The position numbers and the translations under genes are program-made. From Mixophyes australis (Eukaryota > Chordata > Amphibia > Anura > Limnodynastidae), in contig JAVHZZ010000003.1 in NCBI GenBank assembly GCA_036250195.1, forward strand, positions 23,551,175 to 23,615,174: a DNA stretch of 64,000 nt, read 5' to 3'. Under the pieces are notes generated by a model that saw nothing but the letters and a program-made list of their open reading frames with translations, was not told the DNA's origin and did no database searches. Within the stretch, counting starts at the first letter, position 1. The number at the start of each line of letters is the position of its first letter. Of this stretch, positions 33,432-45,940 are shown piece by piece.

Positions 33432-36082
33432 ACTTCCCTTAGCAGTTTAACCTTTTACATATTATACAATAATTTTACAGTATTTTACACAGTTCTCAAC
33501 ACACTGTAATTAACCTTTTGGATTAAAAGATTGTGGGGTTCTTGACTATATCTCCTTAGGGAAATAAATGTGATCAGAAAATGAAACTAAGGATAACCTG
33601 CTGCCTCATTCTATTGCCCCTAATCCCAGGCCTGTGAGGTTGGTTCACAAATTTAAACCTGGATATACCTGCCCATCAGCTAAGTGATCCTACAAGTGTT
33701 ACAGAGTAGAATTGGAGGCGTTTCGCTTCATTGGGGGCATTAGTGCTTACGTAACACACAAGCCTGTTCATCCTAATCTCTGATGGCCAAGTGCTGCCTG
33801 TTTCTCACTGAGGATCAGATCCAGGGAGCGCTATCTATGTACGGTACAGAAACACAATATAGTTACAGTTACACAAGGATCTATGACCAGTTTTGTGTAA
33901 ATGGGTTATCCCTGTTTTCTCAGTAAACTTTCCCCTGTGTTCCATTTCTCCATGAGTGAAGTATATCACCCAGAAGATGTTCTGCCTTAGTTGTTATTCT
34001 CTTATGCTTTTCCTGCTGAAACGTGACCTGTCCTGAGAGACACCCTGAATCCCAGGAGGGGGTCCATATTGTCTTTCTTCTCCAGCGTGTACTACTTACC
34101 AGATAAACACACGTCATGGGAGCACAGAGCATAGTTTCGTCATTTCCAGACAGAAAAGGGACATTAATGATTCACACAGCCCCACCGAGAGGAGGTGGGC
34201 AGGGGTGAGTCATTCCTTTTCCATCAGGTTAGACTCCTGCTTTTAGCTTCCTTCTGTAGCTCTAGAAAGAATAACATTCCTTGGACAAGACGTCACATAT
34301 TGATCTACGTCTTCTCCTTGGGTGGACCAACCTCAAAGGTTCGAATATTCTAATTTCTAAAGACGCTACTTTGCACTACCCCCCCCCCCCCCCCTCCACC
34401 ACTGTCCATCCTCTTAATCTGATACTAGGAAAGAATAATTACAACTTTAAATAATATACTTAATAAAATTAATATTGCTGTGTTTCAGTTTTGTCATTGG
34501 AACCACCAAAAGGAACTTTGCTGAATCCGCATAGCAGCCTACAGCCTGCAGCAATGTGTGCAACGATTGTGGCAGCTAAACTACAACTCCTATACATCAA
34601 ATTGCACTAACCACTGTCTTTATCCCCCCTTGTGGCTTCATCACCAAGCTTGCTGAAGTCTGTATGTATCAGTTACTGACAGAATTCTGCACAGAACCAA
34701 CAGCTGCAGAGAAGATAACACAAAATGGAATTTGAAGTGGAAGCAGGTGGACCAAACAGGTCCAAGGCTGCAAAGTAATGTCTGTTACCCAAAGCAACCA
34801 AACTAAACAATGTGCATTAGAAGGAGAAGGATAATGTCTTCAGTTACGTAACGGGAATATTGATGCAAAGAAGACCTACTTACAAAGCAGAGGCTCTGGA
34901 TAGAATGCTCATAACTGACAGTAAATAAGACAATGGGGTCAGATGAGGATAGGAGACCTCTAGAATACTAAAAGAGCCAGTTACCTATTCAACTGAATTA
35001 TTCAACCAGTCACAAATAACAGAAAGTACCAGAGTCGAGATTGCAACTACAGACCAGTGAGTCTGACACCAGCAGTGGAGAAATGATTGTATAACAAAGC
35101 CGAAAAAACAACTATAGAATATCTCAAATACAGCAACGTACGAACTCTCATACACCATAATTATACAGGGTGATAATAGATCAGGGTGGAGCCATAGGTG
35201 TAATTGTATCTGGGTGTAAGTGCGCCTGACGCAATCCTGGCGCATATGTTACTGGTGCAGTCCACTTAAGCTTAATTTGTTTAAAGTTAAATAAAGGCTT
35301 TGGCCATATTCTCTCCACTGCTGTCAGCTTTTGAGTTGGTTATTATTATGGAAGTTCCCATGTCTGTGGTCATATAACATGACCAAGGGAGCACAAACTT
35401 ATCCATTCAACTATATGTATATTACATCGCTTTGTGCATTTTTGCCCAGATGACATTTTGCTAATTTTGTGTTTAGCAACAAAACAAAAATATAAATAAA
35501 ACCATCAACTCAATACTATTCACTTACTCTATTGATTTACTTACTCTATAAAACACACATAGACGCGCAATAAGCGTCCCATTAATATTAGTGACTAGTC
35601 TGATTATTGTCACCTCATTCAAGCACAAATGTTTTGTGAGTCTCTACAGACTGGCAAAAAATTAGGAATCCCAACCAACGCGCTCCGCCCGTCTTGTTTC
35701 TTTATAAGACACTTTATTCGTAGCATCAAACGTGAGCAAATAGAACTCAATCTAAAAAATCAGAACATGTCATTTGGGAATAGTAAGTGTCTGCTTTAGA
35801 TACGACATAGAAACTACTATGACGCTTGGATTTTGAATTTAGTTCAGAAGGGGGGGTAGAAGGGGGGATTGGGGATATGAAGAATGTCTCAGACAACATA
35901 TAAGCAATGCTACAAGTACAATCATTTGAAGAATATTTTGTACACATTTGAGTTTGAATTAAGAATAAACAGAAGACATATTATTAAATTGGAGACTAAA
36001 TTTTGAGAAAGGAGACAGAGGAATTCCCCAGGGTGCTGGTCATATGTTCCATTTAATAAACATACCAGATTATTTTCACAAA
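33432..36082. other. Unassigned 2.6-kb stretch
   Basis: No gene or repeat is recognised apart from a C-run at about 34379-34396. Short frames have no domain I can name. Confidence 0.5.
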
Positions 36083-36422
36083 GCCGCCATGGTGGCTAAG
36101 TGGTTAGCACTTCTGCCTTACAGCACCGGAGTCATGAGTTCAATTCCTTACCATGGCCTTATCTGTGATGAGTTTGTATGTTCTCCCTGTGTTTGTGTGG
36201 GTTTACTCCGGGTGCTCCGGTTTCCTCCCACCCTCCAAAAACATACTGGTAGGTTAATTGGCTGCTATGAAATTGCTCTTAGTCTCTCTCAGTCTGTGTG
36301 GGTGTATGTTAGGGGATTTAGATTGTAAGCTCCAATGGGGCAGGGACTGATGTGAATGAGTTCTCTGTACAGCGCTGCGGAATCAGTGGCACTATATAAA
36401 TTGATGATGATGATGATGATGA
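36083..36422 (+). mobile_element. tRNA-headed SINE, copy 7
   Basis: Head gccgccatggtggctaagtgg, B-box-like gagttcaattcc, middle and tail cactatataaattgatg with (GAT)n. Confidence 0.85.
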
Positions 36423-36596
36423 AGGCGGGTGGAATCTGGTTCTTTCAGCTATAAGGGAGGAGGCCACATTAAATAAGTCTGGTAAGTTTATTAAAGTGTT
36501 TTGAGAGGGAAGGAAGTTCACTCCACAACTTCTAAGGTCATTAGCACACCTTCTCTCACAAAAATCTCGTACTCAACTACAAATAGGCCAAACAGA

Positions 36597-36782
36597 CTAA
36601 GGTCAATTTAGTAGCAGCCAATTAACCTACCAGTATGTTTTTGGAGTGTGGGAGGAATCGGGAGCACCCGGAGGAAACCCACGGAAACACGAGAACATAC
36701 AAACTCCACACAGATGGATAGGTATCAAACTCATGACCCCAGTGCTGTGAGGCAGAAGTGCTAACCACTGAGCCACTGCCCT
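36597..36782 (-). mobile_element. tRNA-headed SINE, copy 8 (reverse, tail missing)
   Basis: Head and middle only, from aaggtcaatttagtagcagc to gagccactgccc. Confidence 0.8.
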
Positions 36783-37675
36783 TTCTCTCTTCTAGTACTC
36801 AACACCATCTAGGCCCACTAATGCAGGTAAGATTAAAGGAGGCAGAACTGTATAAAAAGAAGTGCATAACATCACAAAGCAGCTTTATCACTGTCCCCAG
36901 CCTATGTTCCTGGGTTGTGTATTTGTGTTCAGTTTCCCTCTGTCTCCACATGAGTCAGGTCTCAAGTGTTGAAATGTCTTCCTGTATGAATTCATAGGGT
37001 CTGCCACAAAATCTCTATCCCACAGACATTAATGAGCTGTAGGCACAAATGTCATTATTGAGTTTTTCTGCATAGAGCTGACGTAGACAAGAGTGCATCA
37101 AGGTAAATAAAAGACAACAGATCAATGTTATTTCTTTTTTATCAATGGTCAGCGAAGACAGGAATTCTGGGAATGTGTACAATGGTAACTATGGCAACGT
37201 GCCCCAAGAGAACCCTGAGAAATCTCTGCCATTGATTCCGCCACTTGGACGTACAGTGCATAGATTAGTACTGAGACCCACTCTGCGGGATCACCAGAGA
37301 CAGATGGAGAGAGACAGGACGCATTAAGAATTCTACGCCTGCTGGGCTGATCTCAGGGGCCAAACATACCGGCTCGGTGCAATATCTGCTTTAATATCTC
37401 TTAATCTGCATCTCTAATGCTGAATTATACTGGAATTAAAGAGCTGCAAGTCAAACAATGGAAACATTACAATGGTAAGCGCGGTAAAATGAAATGACTT
37501 GATCATTGAAAAGATGAATTAAAAAATGTGAAATGAAATAGTGGGATCCTGCAACCCAATTAAAAGATAAATGTTGCAGAGTCTTATTTGTGAATGTGCA
37601 TTATTGTATTGCCCTGGATAATCATGTAACTGTAACAGCTGATGGGGGCTGAGTTTCTATAGAATAGTGGAAACC
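36783..37675. other. Unassigned sequence
   Basis: Nothing recognised. Confidence 0.45.
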
Positions 37676-37800
37676 GCACGGTGGCTCAGTGGTTAGCACT
37701 TCTGTCTCACTGCGCTGGTGTGTTTGTGTGTGTTTCCTCCAGGTGGTCCGTTTCCTCCCACACTCCAAAAACAAACTGGTAGGGTTAATTGGCTCCTGAA
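37676..37800 (+). mobile_element. tRNA-headed SINE, copy 9 (deleted)
   Basis: Head gcacggtggctcagtggtt and part of the middle, ending at ggttaattggctcctg. It directly precedes copy 10 in the same orientation. Confidence 0.75.
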
Positions 37801-37807
37801 GGTGTGT

Positions 37808-38408
37808 GTGTTCACAGTGGCTTAGTGGTTACCACTTCTGTCTCACAGTACTGGAGTCATGAGTTCAATTCCCAACCATGGCCTTATCTGTGTGGAGCTT
37901 GTATGTTCTACCTGTGTTTGTGTGGGTTTCCTCCGAATGCTCCAGTTTTGGCTCACACTCCCCCAAAAATTACTAGTAGGTTAACTGCAGGGGCAAACGC
38001 AGGATTTTTAAGGGGGGGTTTTCTCCCCCCCCCAAAAAAAATATATAGAGAGAGAGAGAGCTGCTGCGCATGCTGTACTGTACAGAAGCGTCCGCGGCAG
38101 TGCTGTACTGTAGTATAATACAGCACCGCCACGGACTCTTCTGTGACAGCGCCGCGGCTGCTGTACAGTACAGGGCAATGTTTAGTGCCCGTTTGTTCGC
38201 GGAGGGGAGGGGTTTCTGGAGAACCAGAATCCCCACCTGCGTGCGCCCCTGAATTGGTTGGTATTAAATTGACCTTAGTCTCATGCGATCTGTGTGTGTT
38301 AGGGAATTTTGACTGTAAGCTCCAATGGGGCAGGGACTGATGTGAATGGCAAATATTCTCTGTACAGAGCTGCAGAATTGGTAGCGCTATATAAATTGAT
38401 GATGAATA
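37808..38408 (+). mobile_element. tRNA-headed SINE, copy 10, split by a hAT
   Basis: The head and middle run to taggttaactg (37987). The copy resumes at aattggttggtatt (38252) and ends gcgctatataaattgatg. The joint repeats aactg/aattg, consistent with a short or eroded target duplication. Confidence 0.8.
37988..38251. mobile_element. hAT element (264 bp) nested in a SINE
   Basis: Ends caggggcaaacgcagg and acctgcgtgcgcccctg are inverted repeats. The interior is a GC-rich nested palindrome (cagcaccgcc, cagcgccgcggctgctg). Related to 55428-55710 and to the end at 18559. Confidence 0.8.
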
Positions 38409-39532
38409 TGGTGCTTCTGCTGGTTGTGGGAGTGGACCTAGGAATTTTTTTTATTTGCAGGTCTAAAATCGATTGCACAACAGAACCCTCACTTGTGTTT
38501 TGCTGTGTCTAACTGGGGGCAATAATTACTGATGACAAGGTCTCACACTCACAATATGGATATGATTGTACTTTTCTATTGAGCTATAACTACCAGCATC
38601 CAGACAAATTTAGCCAGCCCCACAATCTGCACAAACCCATTCCATGCAAGGCCACACCCCATGCCCAATAACCCATGCGGTTTGGCTATTAGAAGACTCT
38701 TGTCAAATAATTGAAGTACAGTGATATACTGTACGTTTTTAGATAACACAGATCTAATGTGTAGACAGATGCACAACCCATCTGCTAGACAGTCGCAGTA
38801 CACACACTCACATCAATGTCTGCAAACATGTCACGGAATTGTGGAGCAAATAACTGTTCAAACATTTAAGAAAAGAAATGCAAATACAAGTTGCTATGCA
38901 AACATATTGTCTGCAAATACAGCGATAAACAGATATCTAGATATGAAAGGTACTTGTCACCATAAGCTTCATTTTCATGTTTTGCCAAATAAAAAATATG
39001 ATGTTCAGTTATTTGCAATAATAAGCTATATAGCGAAATGACAACAGTCGTTTCCTAAGCAGGCAATAGGAAACCAAATACATACATGCATGTCTGTCGA
39101 TAACCCCTGAATATTACAGCAGTAAATGTAACGTAAACAGTGTATTCTTGGATTTATGTCCTTTATATAGGGCTATCTAATGTACCATTTTGGTGTGCCA
39201 GCCAATCACATCTCAGCCAGCCTGTGAAAATGCTTGTGATTGGCTGATCAGCTAATGGTATTCCCTGGTCAATTCAGGTCACAGTCACGCTTCTAAGCGA
39301 GCAGTTTATTGGTGCCCGTTTTTTTGCTTTTTTTCCTAATGGGTTATAAGTAAAGAAGACCTCCCAATTTCTATATGACGGAATTTTTTTTTTATTTCAT
39401 ATGATATTGGTGAATGACGAGTTTCTGGGAGTGTTTTATTTCAACTAAACTTTATTCTACAATCAGAGTTTACTTTTTTTTATTGCTTTGTATAATGGGC
39501 GAGGGGTCATTGGGGGTCTCTTTCTGGAAACA

Positions 39533-39577
<45 letters not shown>

Positions 39578-40012
39578 CACTACCATTGTTGGAAGCCTTT
39601 TTTTCTTCCATGTTCTTTTAGCATATAAAAGCAGAGTGCTGGATTATTCTGCTGCATGAAAGGCTTACACAGTCACTGATAGATAAAGCAGCGACTGTCT
39701 TTATTGTGTATTAAACATCACCTAATACCATGACCTATAAATGTGATGGAGCGGCGCATCACAAGTCAGGTCTGTGATCGGCTATTTATAGCTCCTGCTC
39801 TCCAGCTATATTTAGAACTCGCCAGACTTCTGGTGCAGTCAGGTACAGAGGGGACTTCAAGGCCAAATTACCAAAACTGCCGGCGGCAAAGATCACTGCG
39901 CGGCCAAAGTACATCGCCGGGGACACCGGATCCTGACGTTTTACACTAAATATTTTACAATGAAAACTTAAAAACGAAAAAAATTAAGCTGAATATTTCA
40001 AGGTCACCTGTA
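38409..40012. other. Unassigned sequence with a (CA)n microsatellite
   Basis: A (CA)n run lies near 39540-39573. Nothing else is recognised. Confidence 0.5.
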
Positions 40013-41914
40013 GTGTATTGTATGATATTATACATGTTTATGTATAGTATGATATTATACATGTTTATGTATAGTATGATATTGTACATGTTTATGTATA
40101 GTATGATATTATACATGTTGATGTATAGTATGATATTATACATGTTTATGTATAGTATGACATTATACATGTTTATGTATAGTATGATATTGTACATGTT
40201 TATGTATAGTATGATATTATACATGTTTATGTATAGTATGATATTGTACATGTTTATGTATAGAATGACATTATACATGTTTATGTATAGTATGATATTA
40301 TACTATACATGTTTATGTATAGTATGATATTATACATGTTGATGTATAGTATGATATTATACATGTTGATGTATAGTATGATATTATACATGTTTATGTA
40401 TAGTATGACATTATACATGTTTATGTATAGTATGACATTATACATGTTTATGTATAGTATGACATTATACATGTTTATGTATAGTATGATATTATACATG
40501 TTTATGTATAGTATGACATTATACATGTTGATGTATAGTATGATATTATATATGTTTATGTATAGTATGACATTATACATGTTGATGTATAGTATGACAT
40601 TATACATGTTGATGTATAGTATGACATTATACATGTTTATGTATTGTATGATATTATACATGTTGATGTATAGTATGATATTATACATGTTGATGTATAG
40701 TATGATATTATACATGTTTATGTATTGTATGATATTATACATGTTGATGTATAGTATGATATTATACATGTTGATGTATAGTATGATATTATACATGTTG
40801 ATGTATAGTATGACATTATACATGTTTATGTATTGTATGATATTATACATGTTGATGTATAGTATGATATTATACATGTTTATGTATAGTATGACATTAT
40901 ACATGTTTATGTATAGTATGATATTATATATGTTTATGTATAGTATGATATTATACATGTTGATGTATAGTATGATATTATACATGTTTATGTATAGTAT
41001 GATATTATACATGTTTATGTATAGTATGACATTATACATGTTTATGTATAGTATGACATTATACATGTTTATGTATGGTATGATATTATACATGTTTATG
41101 TATAGTATGACATTATACATGTTTATGTATAGTATGATATTATACATGTTTATGTATAGTATGATATTATACATGTTTATGTATAGTATGACATTATACA
41201 TGTTGATGTATAGTATGACATTATACATGTTTATGTATTGTATGATATTATACATGTTGATGTATAGTATGTTATTATACATGTTGATGTATAGTATGAT
41301 ATTATACATGTTTATGTATTGTATGATATTATACATGTTGATGTATAGTATGATATTATACATGTTGATGTATAGTATGATATTATACATGTTTATGTAT
41401 AGTATGATATTATACATGTTGATGTATTGTATGATATTATACATGTTTATGTATTGTATGATATTATACATGTTGATGTATAGTATGATATTATACATGT
41501 TGATGTATAGTATGATATTATACATGTTGATGTATAGTATGATATTATACATGTTTATGTATTGTATGATATTATACATGTTGATGTATAGTATGATATT
41601 ATACATGTTGATGTATAGTATGATATTATACATGTTGATGTATAGTATGATATTATACATGTTGATGTATAGTATGATATTATACATGTTGATGTATAGT
41701 ATGATATTATACATGTTGATGTATAGTATGATATTATACATGTTGATGTATAGTATGATATTATACATGTTGATGTATAGTATGATATTATACATGTTGA
41801 TGTATAGTATGATATTATACATGTTGATGTATAGTATGATATTATACATGTTGATGTATAGTATGATATTATACATGTTGATGTATAGTATGATATTATA
41901 CATGTTGATGCATT
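40013..41914. repeat. 27-bp minisatellite, about 70 copies
   Basis: The unit is tatgatattatacatgttg + atgtatag (27 bp). Each intact unit contains tatacat-gtt(g/t)-atgtata, a perfect 7-bp stem with a 4-base loop. The unit length is a multiple of three and lacks stops in one frame on each strand, so long frames of ~560 codons appear on both strands; these are artefacts with no start context or domain. An extra tatac at about 40300 shifts the register once. The last ~350 bp are nearly uniform in the loop base G, suggesting recent expansion. Confidence 0.97.
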
Positions 41915-42077
41915 GTTGCATCATAACCTGCAGCTTCAACATATATACAGTATATGTACTATATAATTTATTATATGTTAGCAAAACAGCATAAAGGTAT
42001 TGTACATCCCCAAGTACTAAAACAGATCATTTACATAAGTTCATCACATTTACCAAATAATGTTGTTCTCTCTGATA

Positions 42078-43460
42078 AAAGGTTAGATACCTTGCTCTAG
42101 TTCAGCACAATGTCCCTGCTCTAAGGTTAGATACATAGTCTAGTTCAGTACCCTCGTCCCTGGTCCAAAGTTAGATACATAGTCTAATTCTGTATCCTCG
42201 TTCCTGGTCCAAGGTTAGATACATAGTCTAGTTCAGTACCCTCGTCCCTGGTCCAAAGTTAGATACATAGTCTAATTCTGTATCCTCGTTCCTGGTCCAA
42301 GGTTAGATACATAGTCTAGTTCAGTACCCTCGTCCCTGGTCCAAAGTTAGATACATAGTCTAATTCTGTATCCTCGTCCCTGGTCCAAGGTTAGATACAT
42401 AGTCTAATGCAGTATCCTCGTCCCTGGTCCCTGGTTAGATACATAGTCTAATTCAGTATCCTCATCCCTGCTCTAAGGTTAGATACAAAGTCTAATTCAG
42501 TATCCTCGTCCCTCGTCCAAGGTTAGATACATAGTCTAATTCAGTATCCTCGTCCCTGGTCCAAGGTTAGATACATAGTCTAATTCAGTATCCTCATCCC
42601 TGCTCTAAGGTTAGATACAAAGTCTAATTCAGTATCCTCATCCCTGTTCCAAGGTTAGATACATAGTCTAATTCAGTATCCTCATCCCTGCTCTAAGGTT
42701 AGATACATAGTCTAATTCAGTATCCTCATCCCTGCTCTAAGGTTAGATACATAGTCTAATTCAGTATCCTCATCCCTGCTCTAAGGTTAGATACATAGTC
42801 TAATTCAGTATCCTCATCCCTGCTCTAAGGTTAGATACATAGTCTAATTCAGTATCCTCATCCCTGCTCTAAGGTTAGATACATAGTCTAATTCAGTATC
42901 CTCATCCCTGCTCTAAGGTTAGATACATAGTCTAATTCAGTATCCTCATCCCTGCTCTAAGGTTAGATACATAGTCTAATTCAGTATCCTCATCCCTGCT
43001 CTAAGGTTAGATACATAGTCTAATTCAGTATCCTCATCCCTGCTCTAAGGTTAGATACATAGTCTAATTCAGTATCCTCATCCCTGCTCTAAGGTTAGAT
43101 ACAAAGTCTAATTCAGTATCCTCATCCCTGCTCTAAGGTTAGATACATAGTCTAATTCAGTATCCTCATCCCTGCTCTAAGGTTAGATACATAGTCTAAT
43201 TCAGTACCCTTGATCCTGCTCTAAGGTTAGATACATAGTCTAATTCAGTACCCTTGATCCTGCTCTAAGGTTAGATACATAGTCTAGTTGGGTACCTTTA
43301 GACCTGCTGTACACGCCTGGCCCTGTTAGGTTAGATATGTCGGTATAGTTCAGCTCCCTTGTCCCTGCTCTACAGCTGTACAAGCTGCTCTAGTGTGGGA
43401 TCCACACTCTGGTCTAGTTAAGCGCCCTGGTTTCTGCTCTACGGCTACATACGCTCTTCT
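42078..43460. repeat. 44-bp minisatellite, about 28 regular copies
   Basis: The phrase ggttagatac occurs at 42081 and 43269, exactly 27 periods of 44 bp apart. The unit is aaggttagatacatagtc + taattcagtatcctcatccctgctct. The first ~300 bp alternate two variants (ctagttcagtaccctcg, ctaattctgtatcctcg), forming an 88-bp dimer. Degenerate copies extend to about 43460. Confidence 0.95.
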
Positions 43461-43875
43461 AGTAGAAAAATCCAGGGGATGCATGTATGAAACTCCAATT
43501 TCTGCAAGATTTTGCAGGGGAAATTTAAAGCGGCGATGGCTTGTAAAGGCCAGGAGTGTAACACTCCGCACCGCCACATACGAGTGTCTGTGGAGGAAAG
43601 CGCCTTTCAAGGAGCTTGTGATGGGTTTTTTCTCCAGGCTTTGATGCAGAAATGTCTCGAGGACATTGAAAGTAAACAGGTTACAGTGAACTGTTCTCAT
43701 CTGATTGGAGGGCTGCTGTGGTTCATCCAGTCAGCTGCTCCAGATTTTTATACCTGGTGGAGTTATCATTAACACTGCCAATGAAAGTCCCTAAATTACT
43801 ACTAGTGACAAGACATGATTTATTGCAAATATTTATTTATTTACAGTGAGTTAATGCTGTCCTGCCAGCTTAGAG
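43461..43875. other. Unassigned sequence
   Basis: Overlapping short frames (for example 43512-43772) have no domain I recognise. Confidence 0.4.
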
Positions 43876-44881
43876 CAGTGGTTCCCAAACTTTTGCAGTT
43901 CACGGCACCCTTAGAGTCTCCATCATTTTTTCAAGGCACCCTTCCAAAATAATTATTGAGCAGTCCTGTTTTAGAAGTAGTTGGGTCAAAAAAACGTAAT
44001 AAGTATTTAGGTCAGGACAGAAATACTTATTTAGTTGTATGCAAAAATAATACGCATAGATCCAAGGAAAAAAATAATATTTTTATATATTTTTTTCAAT
44101 TACATTTCTGTCAAAGAAAAATTGACAACTAACTCACACTGTGACCTCCTTCATCTCCACACACTCTGCCCCCTCTGCATCCAGTCACGCTGCCCCCTCT
44201 CACGCTGCCCCGTCTGCCCTCTCACTCTGCCCTCTCTCAGCGCTGCCCTCTGCCCTCTCTCACGCTGTCCCTCTGTGCTCACTCACGATGCCACTCTGCC
44301 CCCTCTCACGCTGCCTCCTCTCACTCTGCCCTCTCTCACGCGGCCCCTCTGCCCTCTCTCACGCTGCCTCTGCTCACTCTGCCCCCTCTCGCTGTCCCCT
44401 CTGCCCCCTCTCACGCTGTCCCCGCTGCCCCCCTCTCACTTTGCCACTCTCTCTGTCCCTCTCACTCTGCCACTTTCTCTCTGCCCCTCTCACTTTGCCA
44501 CTCTCATTCTGCCCCTCTCTCTCTGCCGCCACTCTGCCCCCTCTCACTCTGCCACTCTCTCTCTACCACTCTCTGCCCCTTTCTCTATGCCCCTCTCTCA
44601 CTCTGCCGCCACTCTGCCCCTGCCTTCGCCACTCTGCCCCCCCTCCGCCGCGGCCAGCCATAGGAAAAGACAGAAAAAAACTTACCAATCCGCGCGGCGC
44701 CGGGACCCAGCATCCTCCTCTCCCCCGCAGCTCGTCACTGATTGTCGGGCGCGCTGCAGGAGAGAGGAGGATGCTGGGTCCCGGCGCCACGCGGATTGGT
44801 AAGTTTTTACTTTTTTTTTGTTGTTTTCCTCTGGCTGGTCGCGGCACCCCTGTGACAGCACACTTTGGGAACCGCTCACTG
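43876..44881. mobile_element. hAT (Charlie-like) non-autonomous element with pyrimidine-rich core
   Basis: The left end cagtggttcccaaactttt and the right end tttgggaaccgctcactg are inverted repeats of the cagtggttcccaaa type that I associate with Charlie-like hATs. The interior has a CTCTGCCCC-type low-complexity core (44150-44640). It then has a hairpin with arms from cttaccaatccgcg (44684) and cgcggattggtaag (44790). The flanking 8-mers match poorly, so the copy is old. Proline/serine/leucine-rich frames here are composition artefacts. Confidence 0.65.
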
Positions 44882-45009
44882 GCTCAATCAGTGTTGAGTT
44901 CCACGCCCTTTCCCCTTCTATAGGCCCAGCAGTTTGTGTGGCACCTTCACCCGAGAGTAGTGGTGCGGTAACGTATCTGCACTAAGCGTATATCAGCCAA
45001 AGGAACCTG

Positions 45010-45701
45010 GGGCCTGATTCATCTTCGAATGCAAGTCTATTTGCGTCTCATATAGTCTCATATAGAACTTGCTCTGCACAAACGCTCTGCACATGCACCA
45101 GAACTGGACTCACACATGTGGATACAATTGCATGCAATGCATATCCGCCCGCACACAAATTACACTTCCGGCCGCCTACAAGTTAAAGGGCGGAACAGGG
45201 AAGAAAGGGGGGAATGCACATAGGCGATGTACAGTAAGGGCGTGCCGAGGGAGAGTGTGCGCAACAGCAGTCAATTCAAGTTCAGGGCATCTCTCGGGTA
45301 CGTGGTTATTAGCCGTGTCACTTCCACCAGCTACAGCGCAGGTGTAAGTGCCGACTGATAGTGATGACTACACGTATGCAGCTAGAACATGTGTGTGCAA
45401 GTAAGAGAAACTATAAAAATGCATTTTATAATATTAAGAGTTGTAAATTCATTATCTTTTTTGTTTTGCATGCGTACGGAGAGGACTTTATGTTGCACAT
45501 ATGCATTGTGGGTATCCCGCACTGTGCTCTGTCTGTCTGCATACAGCAAGTAGTGTATAACCAGAGTGTATTTATACCCAGATTCATATGGAAACGCTAC
45601 GTGAGATCCATTTGTATTAGAATACGTGGGTACGAGTGACGTGCGTTTTTTTTTTCCAATGCAAGCTGCGTTCACATCGCATTGGAAGATGAATCTGGCC
45701 C
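45010..45701. mobile_element. gggcctgattcatcttcg DNA transposon, complete copy
   Basis: The left end gggcctgattcatcttcgaa is mirrored by the right end ggaagatgaatctggccc. The interior is shared with fragments at 15011-16650, 29021-29405 and 49380-49845. No transposase. The superfamily is probably Harbinger-like by end style; no clear 3-bp duplication was confirmed. Confidence 0.65.
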
Positions 45702-45817
45702 TCTGTGTTTATGTGCAGTCAGTGTAATAGCTGGGTTTCTGTAACATTATTGCTGATACACAATTGTACCAGTGATCTCAGAACGGTGTCACACAAGAGC
45801 TTTTGCGCAGCAGCAAT

Positions 45818-45940
45818 GCAGGAGAAGCAGCAGTGTTCCGGCAGCTCTGTAACCTCTGACCAGGTGCAGGAGAAGCAGCAGTGTTCCGTAACCGTTCCAT
45901 TCCGTGCTCTGTAACCTCTGACCAGGTGCAGGAGAAGTAA
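45818..45940 (+). repeat. Short irregular tandem repeat
   Basis: gcaggagaagcagcagtgtt and ctctgtaacctctgaccagg recur about 2.5 times. Confidence 0.8.

Noticed and set aside
40281..41994. Very long open frames (~560 codons) on both strands
   Set aside because: They are generated by the 27-bp repeat, whose length is a multiple of three. The encoded peptide is a 9-residue repeat on each strand with no domain.
42078..43460. Possible CRISPR array (regular 44-bp spacing)
   Set aside because: The whole 44-bp unit repeats with no unique spacers, and the setting is eukaryotic.
44035..44923. Two overlapping ~255-codon frames rich in proline, serine and leucine
   Set aside because: Low-complexity CTCTGCCCC-type core of a hAT element, open in more than one frame.
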